Part shown: positions 26,621-33,723 of the stretch, piece after piece | Layout: each line of letters starts with the position of its first letter | Numbering within the stretch: position 1 is the stretch's first letter | Assembly: GCA_963822825.1 (NCBI GenBank) | Contig: CAWGIW010000015.1 | Span: 310,001-374,000, forward strand | DNA: 64,000 bases | Direction: 5' to 3' | DNA from: JAWWPY01 sp963822825 | GTDB taxonomy: Bacteria; Actinomycetota; Actinomycetes; Streptosporangiales; Streptosporangiaceae | Translations under genes and position numbers: made by a program | The notes under the pieces: model-generated | Databases searched by the model: none | What the model was told of the DNA's origin: nothing | What the model saw: only the letters and a program-made list of their open reading frames with translations

Positions 26621-26635
26621 TGATTAGCCTAATCA
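26621..26635. promoter_or_regulatory. Perfect palindrome between divergent genes
   Basis: TGATTAG-C-CTAATCA is a perfect 7-bp inverted repeat with a 1-nt centre, in the divergent interval between the lipoprotein (start 26486) and LVIVD-protein genes. The surroundings are AT-richer than average, consistent with promoter DNA. A GntR-type site is a reasonable guess. Confidence 0.5.
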
Positions 26636-26715
26636 ACTGCGGGAGCCGCGCAAGGTTATTGCGCACTATGCGTGGTTTAACAGCACGGACCCACCGAGAG
26701 GATGGCTGGGCACCG

Positions 26716-27924
26716 ATGGAATGCAGCGGGATGCGGTATCTGGGCCACCATGATCTAGCCGGCCGCGGCCACTGCGGGGAAGGCACGGCGGTGCTCGAGC
26801 GCGGTGGCCGCCGGTATCTCTATATCGCCCACGAGCGGGGCCCGGCGAATTTCAGCGTGCTCGATGTCACCGACCCGAGGGCCCCCCGACTGCTCGCCCA
26901 GACGAGCCTGCCGCACGGTGACGTCCGGTCGAATTCGCTGGCCGTCGGCGATGACCTGATGGTGGTGGCCTACCAGGTGAGTAAGCCCGGCCAGCGGCCC
27001 GCGGGCATCGAGGTATTCGGCCTGGAACGGCCCTGGGAGCCGCGCTCGATCGGCTTCCTGGACCTGTCCGGTCCCTGCTCGCGCGGCACCCACTGGGTGG
27101 GGTTCACCGGAGGCAGGCACGCGTACCTGGCCACTGGCACTCCCGACTCTCGGCCCACCCACCCCCGGGACGACCAGTTCGCCGTGATCGTGGACCTCAC
27201 CGAGCCGACCCGGCCGGCCGAGGCTGGCCGCTGGTGGCTGCCCGGCACCCAGGAAGACGACGATTGCCCGGCGCCGGTGCGGCACCAGGCATTCGACGCG
27301 GGGTTCCGCACGCACAACATCAACCTGCACCCGCAGCGCCCGGACCGGGCCTACGTCGGCTACCTGGACGGCGGTGCCGTCATCCTGGACATCGCCGATG
27401 TCTCCTCGCCACGGCTGGTGTCGAGGCTGGACTATCACCCGCCGATGCCCGGCTTCACACACACCGTCCTGCCCCTGCTGAGCAGGAATCTGCTGGCCAT
27501 CACCGACGAGACCGTGCACGACCACGCCGCTGACTACCCGAAGCTGCTCTGGTTTGCCGACGCGAGCCAGGAACGAACCCCGTTGATCATCAGCAGCGCG
27601 CCGATGCCGCCGCTGGCGGAGTTCGCGGCGCGGGGCGGCCGGTTCGGCGCCCACAACCTGCACGAGAACGAGCCGTTCGAATGGTCCTGGCAGAGCGAGG
27701 ACATCGTGTTCGGCTCGTTCTTCAACGCCGGGGTGCGGGCGTTCGACGTGCGCGACCCGTTCCAGCCACGCGAGGTGGCGGCGTTCGTGCCCGACGCGCC
27801 GCCCCGCTCCCCCGTCGGCGCCATCCAGATCAACGACGTCTACGTGACGTCCGACGGCATCGTGTACGCCGTGGACCGCGGCGGCGGCGGCCTCTATGTG
27901 CTCCAGTTCCTCGGGGGCAGTTGA
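26716..27924 (+). CDS. LVIVD-repeat beta-propeller protein
   Basis: 402 aa. Repeats of the LVIVD type (YLYIAHERGPANFSVLDVTD, FAVIVDLTEPTRPAEAGRW, AVILDIADVSSPRLVSRL, VRAFDVRDPFQPREVAAF) predict a seven-bladed propeller. No signal peptide is visible. Conserved His residues in FRTHNINLHP, FTHTVLPL and GAHNLHENEP could bind metal, as in selenium-binding-protein/methanethiol-oxidase-like propellers; enzymatic role is inference. ATG 26716 is chosen near where homology begins; ATG 26731 is an alternative. Part of the catabolic region. Confidence 0.8.
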   Translation: MECSGMRYLGHHDLAGRGHCGEGTAVLERGGRRYLYIAHERGPANFSVLDVTDPRAPRLLAQTSLPHGDVRSNSLAVGDDLMVVAYQVSKPGQRPAGIEVFGLERPWEPRSIGFLDLSGPCSRGTHWVGFTGGRHAYLATGTPDSRPTHPRDDQFAVIVDLTEPTRPAEAGRWWLPGTQEDDDCPAPVRHQAFDAGFRTHNINLHPQRPDRAYVGYLDGGAVILDIADVSSPRLVSRLDYHPPMPGFTHTVLPLLSRNLLAITDETVHDHAADYPKLLWFADASQERTPLIISSAPMPPLAEFAARGGRFGAHNLHENEPFEWSWQSEDIVFGSFFNAGVRAFDVRDPFQPREVAAFVPDAPPRSPVGAIQINDVYVTSDGIVYAVDRGGGGLYVLQFLGGS

Positions 27925-28005
27925 GGGGGGCGGCCCGGACCGGCCGGCCCTGCGCTGCGGTGCGGCGCTTTTACGCGCTGGGCCGCCCGCCACCCGCCCA
28001 CGCCT
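27925..28005 (-). repeat. Dispersed hairpin element, copy B (degenerate)
   Basis: The 29-nt loop at 27951-27979 matches the other copies except at its tip and keeps GGCGCTTTTACGCGCT. Flanking arms pair well only next to the loop (9 of the first 10 positions: GGCC.GGCCC against GGGCCGCCC) and poorly further out. It fills the gap between the LVIVD-protein and GNAT genes. Copy C and copy A are better paired. Confidence 0.65.
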
Positions 28006-28028
28006 TGGCCTCAGGAGATGCTGGCCGG

Positions 28029-28523
28029 GTGAGCCGTCACCATATTCCCGTCACGATCTCGATCGCTTCGCCGGATGCGGAGGACGCCCGGCTGGCGCTC
28101 CGGGCCTACTTCGAGGATGTGGCGAGCCGGTATTACCGGCGACCCGCGACCGGCGAGGAGATCGACGCCGCCATGGCCGAAGACCCCAGCGATGACCTCA
28201 CCCCTCCGCACGGGCTGTTCATGCTGGCCTATGGGGACGCCGGGGTGATCGGCTGCGTCGGCCTCCGCCTGCGGCCGGGCGGTGTCGGCGAGGTGACCCG
28301 GCTGTTCGTGATCCCCTCAGCCCGCCGCCTCGGGCTTGGTGCCCGGTTGCTGGATGAGGTGGAGCACACCGCCCGGACGCACGGCCGGTCCAGGTTGCGT
28401 CTTGATACGCGCAGCGACCTCGTGGAGGCCCGCCGCCTCTACCAGAGTCACGGCTACCTGGAGGTGCCCGCGTTCAGCAGTGGCTCGTACGCGGAGCGGT
28501 GGTTCGAGAAGACCCTCAGTTGA
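28029..28523 (+). CDS. GNAT family N-acetyltransferase
   Basis: A 164-aa acetyl-CoA-dependent acetyltransferase. Motif A is visible as VTRLFVIPSARRLGLGARLL (R-x-x-G-x-G), followed by LRLDTRSDLVEARRLYQSHG and YLEVPAF at the C-terminus. It starts at GTG 28029; upstream codons belong to a shadow frame through the hairpin element. Acceptor substrate unknown. Confidence 0.85.
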   Translation: MSRHHIPVTISIASPDAEDARLALRAYFEDVASRYYRRPATGEEIDAAMAEDPSDDLTPPHGLFMLAYGDAGVIGCVGLRLRPGGVGEVTRLFVIPSARRLGLGARLLDEVEHTARTHGRSRLRLDTRSDLVEARRLYQSHGYLEVPAFSSGSYAERWFEKTLS

Positions 28524-28605
28524 CCCAGGATCTGGCTGCGGCTTGATGCCCCGGCAGCTACGCGAGGAGGTTGACCAATGCCCTCATGACGGTAAGGGTC
28601 GAGCT

Positions 28606-29202
28606 ATGCCGGGAGAGGTGTCCAGAGCTGATAGCCGGGTGGTGCGCGAGGACGCCCGGCAGCGGGCCATGGATTTCGTGAAGGAGCGATTCGCCGTTGC
28701 CGATATCGACGCTGAGCGGCTTGACGCTGGGCTGGCCGATCTGCTGGCGGCCACAACGGAAGCCGAACTCGCCAGGGTGGTCCGGTCGTTGCCGCCGCCT
28801 ATCGCCCTGACCGGCCCGGACCGGCAACTGGCCAAGCCCCTGGAGATCCACTCCGGCACCGGGCGGTTGCGTCTCGAGGGGCGGTGGCAGGTCGCCAGGC
28901 AAACGCACGTCAGCGCCGACTTGGGCAGCGTATGGATCGATCTCACCGAAGCCGAGTTCGACGACCACATCACCGATCTGCACGTCTACACCGGATGTGG
29001 AAGCGTCACGATCATCGTTCCCCGGGGTGTCGAGGTCCAGATCACCCGGCACCGCGGCGGAGTTGACTTGCGGCTGGAACCGCCGGTGCCCGGGCTCCCG
29101 CTTATCCGGCTCGACGTGACCACCAACATCGGCCGCGTCCACCTTCGTCATCTAGGAACCCGGGCCCGCACGAAACGCCGACTGGGCATCCGGAAACGCT
29201 GA
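28606..29202 (+). CDS. DUF1707 domain protein
   Basis: 198 aa. The N-terminal DUF1707 domain is recognisable as VREDARQRAMDFVKERFAVADIDAERLDAGLADLLAATTEAELARV, here split over residues 14-60. The rest is beta-rich with GSVTIIVPRGVEV and VHLRHLG, like cell-wall-stress-type DUF4097/LiaF C-terminal sheets. ATG 28606 has AAGGG 7 nt upstream. Actinobacterial DUF1707 proteins are often membrane associated, but no membrane helix is visible here. Confidence 0.8.
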   Translation: MPGEVSRADSRVVREDARQRAMDFVKERFAVADIDAERLDAGLADLLAATTEAELARVVRSLPPPIALTGPDRQLAKPLEIHSGTGRLRLEGRWQVARQTHVSADLGSVWIDLTEAEFDDHITDLHVYTGCGSVTIIVPRGVEVQITRHRGGVDLRLEPPVPGLPLIRLDVTTNIGRVHLRHLGTRARTKRRLGIRKR

Positions 29203-29237
29203 CCGCTCAGCCGCCCGGCCCGCCCAGCCCCGGTCTG

Positions 29238-29408
29238 TCAGTAGTTGCTGAAGACGTCCGGGCCGAACGGCTTGAGCGCTGGCATCGCCGCGTCACCCAG
29301 ATGGAAGAGACCGAAGATGTCCTCGATGGTGCGCAGCGCGGAGTAGTGGTTGTAATCCACCGTGTTCACCGTGCCCGGCTTGATGAACGGGGAGAGCAGC
29401 AGCGCGTC
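29238..29408 (-). pseudogene. C-terminal remnant of an alkaline-phosphatase/phosphoesterase family protein
   Basis: About 56 codons read DALLLSPFIKPGTVNTVDYN, HYSALRTIEDIFGLFHLGDA, then AMPALKPFGPDVFSNY and a stop. This matches the C-terminal block of the phosphoesterase (PF04185-like) family (GTVNTVxYNHYSxLRTIEDxFGL). Nothing of the rest of the enzyme precedes it; the sequence upstream is a different gene fragment. Confidence 0.7.
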
Positions 29409-29478
29409 CGAACACGTAGACCAGATCGAAGAACAGCTCTACGTTGGTCACGCGCTCGGACGGCTGCGCCCCCGGTGC
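29409..29478 (-). pseudogene. N-terminal remnant of a low-temperature-requirement A (LtrA) protein
   Basis: The minus strand reads PSERVTNVELFFDLVYVFG, the hallmark opening motif of LtrA membrane proteins. It runs directly into the phosphoesterase remnant in a different frame. Only about 23 codons remain. I judge this a chimeric scar from recombination or deletion. Confidence 0.6.
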
Positions 29479-29511
29479 GGGGGCGCATCAGGTTCCACGA
29501 GGCGGCCCGGG

Positions 29512-30294
29512 TCATGGGACCTGCCCCGGCCCGGACGGCCGGCCCGGTGATCTCTCCGGCGGCCGCCCGGCGGGCAGCATGCCCCGGGCGATAGCCAGAT
29601 GATCGAGCATGGCCGAGTGGTGGCGGAGCACGGCCGCCCTGACCGCGTGGGTGTCGCGCCGGATCACCGACTGGTAGATCGCCTGATGAAGATCCAGTTG
29701 CGCCGGGGCCGGGCCCGGGCTCAGCCAGGCTGGCTCCGTCTCGGTCCGCACCCAGTGGTCGTACTCGTAGCCGAGCACCGCCGTGTGCACGCTCTCGTAC
29801 ACGGCGGCCAGGTACGTGTTCGCCGCGGCCGCCACGACCCTCGCGTGGAACACGGTGTCCGCCGCGATCCACTCGGACGAGCTGGCCGTCGCGGACGCGA
29901 GCCTGGTGAGCGCGGACTCGATGCCCGCGGCCTCGGCCGTGGAGATCGCCGGCTGCCGCTCGGCCGCGCGGGTCGCTCCCAGTGTTTCCAGCCACAAGCG
30001 CAGCTCGGCCAAATCGCCCACGGATCCGTGATCGAGGTCGAGCATGAGGCTGACCGAGGCGGTGACCATCGTCTGCGGGCGGCGCAGGACGTACGCGCCA
30101 GATCCGCGGCGGATCTCCACCATGCCCATCAGGGACAGCATGCGCAGCGCCTGGCTCACCATGGGCCTGCTCGCCCCGAAACGCTCCGCGAGGTCCCGCT
30201 CCGAGGGCAGCCGGGCGCCTTCGGCCAGCCGCTCGCGGACGATCAGCCGGCGGATCTCCTCGGCCACCTCGTCGGAGACTCGCGTGAGCGACAC
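29512..30294 (-). CDS. FadR/GntR family regulator (FCD domain)
   Basis: 260 aa from GTG 30294, with GGGAAGG 6 nt upstream. The winged helix spans residues 5-70 (LTRVSDEVAEEIRRLIVRER, LPSERDLAERFGASRPMVSQ, MVEIRRGSGAYVL), then the helical FCD effector domain with LRLWLETLGATRAAE, FHARVVAAAAN and HQAIYQSVIRRD. Divergent from the split transketolase operon and only 63 bp away, with an operator between them; probably a repressor of that operon responding to a carboxylate or sugar-acid. Confidence 0.9.
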   Translation of the reverse strand: MSLTRVSDEVAEEIRRLIVRERLAEGARLPSERDLAERFGASRPMVSQALRMLSLMGMVEIRRGSGAYVLRRPQTMVTASVSLMLDLDHGSVGDLAELRLWLETLGATRAAERQPAISTAEAAGIESALTRLASATASSSEWIAADTVFHARVVAAAANTYLAAVYESVHTAVLGYEYDHWVRTETEPAWLSPGPAPAQLDLHQAIYQSVIRRDTHAVRAAVLRHHSAMLDHLAIARGMLPAGRPPERSPGRPSGPGQVP

Positions 30295-30329
30295 GGGCTG
30301 CCTTCCCTCGCTGCCCCCGCTCTGGGTAG

Positions 30330-30344
30330 ATTGGCATAGCCAAT
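30330..30344. promoter_or_regulatory. FadR-type operator between regulator and transketolase operon
   Basis: ATTGGC-ATA-GCCAAT, a perfect 6-bp inverted repeat with a 3-nt centre, lies midway between the divergent starts at 30294 and 30358. FadR-subfamily sites commonly have the form TGGNNNNCCA, which this fits. It could repress both directions. Confidence 0.6.
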
Positions 30345-30357
30345 TTAGCAGAATGGG

Positions 30358-31200
30358 GTGATCACGCTGAGTCCTCCTGCGTCCGCGTCGGCGACCTCGC
30401 CACCCGCAGTGGACCTGCACCGCCTGGCCACGGCGATCCGGCTCCGGGCGGTCCAGATGGTGGCGCCGCAGGGCTTCGGCTACCTGGGGCAGGCGCTGTC
30501 CGCGGCCGAGCAGTTCGCCGCCCTGTACGGCGCGGCGGCGCGGGTCGGCACCGACCGGGTGATCTGCTCGCCCGGCCACTATGTGATCGCCGCCTTCGCC
30601 GCCGCCGCGGAACTGGGCCTGATGGACGAGGCCGACCTCGCGACCTACGGGCAGAACGGATCGTCCGTGGAGGCTATCGGGACCGAGCGCACCCCGGTGC
30701 TCGACTACACCTGCGGCTCGCTGGGCCAGGGGCTGTCGGCAGCGGCCGGCTTCGCCCTGTCCGACCGCCTCACGGGCCGGCCCGACGTCCGGACCTTCGC
30801 CTTCATTAGCGACGGCGAACTGGAGGAGGGTCAGGTGTGGGAGGCGGCGATGTTCGCCGGCCACCACCGGCTGTCCCGGCTGACCGTCCTCGTGGATGCC
30901 AACAACTCCCAGGTTGATGGGCCGGTCAACCGCATCACCACGCTTGAGCCGATCATCGGCAAATGGCGCGCGTTCGGCTGGGACGCCGCCGACCTCGATG
31001 GCCACGACGCGGACTCGATCGCCGCCGCGCTGGCCGGGGGCGTGGACGCCCGCCGCCCGCAGGCCCTGGTGTGCCGGACCTCGACCGCCCACGGGCTGCG
31101 CTGCCTGCCACCGGATGCCGATGGCCACTTCATCAAGCTGCCGCCCGAACTGGCGGCCGCGGCGGTCGCCGAACTCACCGCGGAAATGAGCCCGGCATGA
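30358..31200 (+). CDS. Transketolase-like protein, N-terminal (TPP-binding) subunit
   Basis: 280 aa, half the length of transketolase, as in the split two-subunit type. The thiamine-diphosphate motif appears as FAFISDGELEEGQVWEA at about residues 147-163 (Ser where Gly is usual in GDGE), with NNSQVDG completing the metal site. It starts at GTG 30358 and overlaps the next subunit by ATGA. Split transketolases move a two-carbon ketol unit or handle unusual sugars; in catabolic clusters they often process ketose or keto-acid intermediates. Actual substrate unknown. Confidence 0.87.
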   Translation: MITLSPPASASATSPPAVDLHRLATAIRLRAVQMVAPQGFGYLGQALSAAEQFAALYGAAARVGTDRVICSPGHYVIAAFAAAAELGLMDEADLATYGQNGSSVEAIGTERTPVLDYTCGSLGQGLSAAAGFALSDRLTGRPDVRTFAFISDGELEEGQVWEAAMFAGHHRLSRLTVLVDANNSQVDGPVNRITTLEPIIGKWRAFGWDAADLDGHDADSIAAALAGGVDARRPQALVCRTSTAHGLRCLPPDADGHFIKLPPELAAAAVAELTAEMSPA

Positions 31201-32297
31201 CCGCCGGCCAGCCCAGCCCAGCCGTGCCCCGGCCGCCCGGCCCAGCCGTGCCCGGGCCGCCCGGCCCAGGACTGGCCCAGCCGCAGGCAGCGGTGCTCGA
31301 CCCGCCGTACCGCACCGCACTCAAGCCCTACGGACACGCCCTCGTAAACCTGGCGCGCCAGCGTCCAGAGATCGTGTGCCTGAGCGGCGACCTGACCCGC
31401 CAGTGCGAGGTCAACCTGTTCCAGGCGGAGATCCCGGACCGGTTCATCCACGCCGGCATGGCCGAGGCGAACATGATGGGCGTGGCCGGCGCGCTCGCTC
31501 GCAGCGGCCACATACCGTTCGTGCACACGTTTGGCGTCTTCGCCACCCGCCGACCGCTCGATCAGATCATCAACGCGATCGCCTATCCCCGGCTCCCGGT
31601 GCGCATCGTCGGCTTCATGCCCGGCATCTCCAGCCCGGGCGGCCCGAGCCACCAGGCCATCGAGGACGTCGCCCTGATGCGCGCGCTGCCCGGCATGACA
31701 GTGATCGACGTCGCTGACGCCACCGAGACAACGCAGGTGGTCGCCGCCATCGCCGACCTGCCCGGCCCCGTCTACCTCAGGCTCAAGCGCGGCGAGATCC
31801 CAGTGATCTTCCCGGCCAGCCACCGCCTGTCCCTCGATCACGCCCAGGTCCTGACCGAAGGCACCGACGCGGCCCTGTTCGCCTGCGGCATGATGCTCGC
31901 TCCCGCCCTGGCCGCCGCCACCCACCTGCGCCGCCACGACATCAGCATCTCCGTGGTCAACGTCCCAGTGATCAAACCCCTGGACACGGTCACAGTCCTC
32001 GCCGCGGCCGCCGCCGCGCAGATCGTGCTCACGGCCGAGAACCACACCATCATCGGCGGCCTGGGCTCCGCTGTCGCCGAGACGCTGGCCGAAGCCGGCC
32101 TAGGCCGCCCCCTGCGCCGGATAGGCCTCCAAGACACCTTCGCCGAGGGCGCCCAGACCGCCCCCTACCTGTTCCAGAAATACGGCCTAACCACCCAGCA
32201 CCTGGTCAACGCCGCCTGGTCCGCCCTCGGCATGCCGGGTGCACCACCCCTCGCCCCATCCCCAGCAACCGAGCCCGGCGAGTACGCCCCCGTATGA
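31197..32297 (+). CDS. Transketolase-like protein, C-terminal subunit
   Basis: 366 aa. After a Pro-rich N-terminal tail (SPAVPRPPGPAVPGPPGPG, residues 6-24) come the pyrimidine-binding domain with DRFIHAGMAEANMMGVAGAL (the catalytic Glu of the AE motif) and GFMPGISSPGGPSHQAIEDV, then the C-terminal transketolase domain (VLTAENHTIIGGLGSAVAE). ATG 31197 overlaps the stop of the N-terminal subunit. Together they form one heteromeric enzyme. Confidence 0.9.
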   Translation: MTAGQPSPAVPRPPGPAVPGPPGPGLAQPQAAVLDPPYRTALKPYGHALVNLARQRPEIVCLSGDLTRQCEVNLFQAEIPDRFIHAGMAEANMMGVAGALARSGHIPFVHTFGVFATRRPLDQIINAIAYPRLPVRIVGFMPGISSPGGPSHQAIEDVALMRALPGMTVIDVADATETTQVVAAIADLPGPVYLRLKRGEIPVIFPASHRLSLDHAQVLTEGTDAALFACGMMLAPALAAATHLRRHDISISVVNVPVIKPLDTVTVLAAAAAAQIVLTAENHTIIGGLGSAVAETLAEAGLGRPLRRIGLQDTFAEGAQTAPYLFQKYGLTTQHLVNAAWSALGMPGAPPLAPSPATEPGEYAPV

Positions 32298-32312
32298 CCC
32301 GCCCAGCCCAAA

Positions 32313-32390
32313 GCGCGGGGCGGGTATGCCCGGCCCAGCGCGTAAAAGCGCCGAAGGCGCAGCGCAGGGCCGGGTGTGCCCGTCCCGCGC
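32313..32390 (+). repeat. Dispersed hairpin element, copy C
   Basis: Arms 32313-32336 and 32367-32390 (24 nt each) pair at 20 positions by Watson-Crick rules, and the other four positions are all G-U wobbles when the plus strand is RNA. Loop 32337-32366 is the reverse complement of copy A's loop with one change; its centre is GCGCC-GAA-GGCGC, itself a hairpin. It occupies the gap between the transketolase and M24 genes and ends 20 nt before the next ATG. Confidence 0.8.
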
Positions 32391-32409
32391 GACCCACAAG
32401 GAGCCCGTC

Positions 32410-33723
32410 ATGGCCGAGAATTACTCAGCAGCGACCCAGTTGACGCCTATCGCCAGCCCCGGGGCCGCGATGGGGACGGACTGGGAGCAGCGGGTCGACT
32501 TCGGCCGGCTGCGCGGCGAGCGCGCGGCCAAGGTCCGCGCCGCACTGGAGCAGTCGGATCTCGGCGCGCTGATCTTGTTCGACATGAACAACATCCGGTA
32601 CACCACGGCCACGCACATCGGGAACTGGGCCAGAGACAAGCTGTTCCGCTGTGTCCTCGTGATGCGCGGCCAGGACCCGATCCTGTGGGACATCGGATCG
32701 GCGGCCCGCACCCACCAGAAGTTCGCGCCATGGAACGCCAAGGAGAACTGGCGGGCCGGCATCTCCAGCTGGCGGGGCTCGATCCCCGAGGAGGTGGGCG
32801 TCGAGCGCGGCAACGCCAGCCGGATCGCCGGGATCCTGCGTGATCACGACCTGGCCGGCGAGCCGGTCGGGGTGGACGTGGTGGAGTTGCCGGTGCTGCG
32901 CGCCCTGGAGCGGGAGGGCCTGCACATCGAGGACGGCCACGGGTTCATGCAGGACATCCGGGCCATCAAGACCGCGGACGAGGTGGCGCTGCTCGACCAC
33001 GCGGCCGCCCTGGTTGACGGCGCCTACGACGAGCTGTACCGCTACCTGCGGGCCGGCATTCGGGAGAACAGCTGCGTCGCTCTGGTCAGCCAGTACCTCT
33101 ACGAGAACGGGTCGGAGGAAGTGGAGGCCATCAACTCGATCTCCGGCGAGCGGTGCAGCCCGCATCCGCACGTGTTCTCCGACCGGCTGATTCGCCCGGG
33201 CGACACCGCGTACTTCGACATCATCCATTCCTTCAACGGCTACCGGACCTGCTATTACCGGACGCTGAACGTGGGCAGCGCGAACCAGAAGCAACGAGAG
33301 GCGTACCGCCGGGCCCGTGAGTTCATGGACAACGCGATCGCCGAGATCCGCCCCGGGGCCACCTCCGCGGACGTGGTCAGGCACTTCCCGGCCGCCCGCG
33401 AGTTCGGCTTCGCCGACGAAGAGGAGGCGTTCGGCCTCCAGTACTGCCACGGCCTCGGCCTGTCCAACTGGGAACGCCCGCTGATGAGCCGTTACCACTC
33501 CTTCGAGCACCCGGTGGAGCTCAAGGAGGGAATGGTGTTCGCCATCGAGACCTACTGGCCGACCGCGGACGGCTCCGCCGCGGCCCGGATCGAGGAGGAA
33601 GTCGTGGTCACCCCGGGCGGCTGCGAACTGCTGACCCGCTTCCCCGCCGACCAGCTCTACGTGGCCGGCACCCGCCTGTTCACCGGCGCGGAGCTGCCCG
33701 CACGCACCGGGGAGGGCGCATGA
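32410..33723 (+). CDS. M24 (pita-bread) metallopeptidase-like protein with variant metal site
   Basis: 437 aa, ATG 32410 with AAGGAG 7 nt upstream. Creatinase-like N-terminal domain (about 40-185), then the catalytic domain. Ligands D270 (AYFDIIH), H347 (YCHGLGLS), E380 (FAIETY) and E395 (ARIEEEV) are present, but the second Asp is Cys281 (YRTCYYRT). This is the same replacement as in the 13.5-kb paralogue. The RERCS-type loop GERCSPHPHVFSDRLIRPGD is intact. Overlaps the downstream dehydrogenase by ATGA. The product may be a C-N or C-S lyase/hydrolase rather than a peptidase. Confidence 0.87.
   Translation: MAENYSAATQLTPIASPGAAMGTDWEQRVDFGRLRGERAAKVRAALEQSDLGALILFDMNNIRYTTATHIGNWARDKLFRCVLVMRGQDPILWDIGSAARTHQKFAPWNAKENWRAGISSWRGSIPEEVGVERGNASRIAGILRDHDLAGEPVGVDVVELPVLRALEREGLHIEDGHGFMQDIRAIKTADEVALLDHAAALVDGAYDELYRYLRAGIRENSCVALVSQYLYENGSEEVEAINSISGERCSPHPHVFSDRLIRPGDTAYFDIIHSFNGYRTCYYRTLNVGSANQKQREAYRRAREFMDNAIAEIRPGATSADVVRHFPAAREFGFADEEEAFGLQYCHGLGLSNWERPLMSRYHSFEHPVELKEGMVFAIETYWPTADGSAAARIEEEVVVTPGGCELLTRFPADQLYVAGTRLFTGAELPARTGEGA

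Noticed and set aside
27925..32390. The hairpin elements as cis-acting riboswitches of the downstream genes
   Set aside because: Their orientation relative to the next gene is not constant (A and B antisense, C sense), which does not fit a leader riboswitch.
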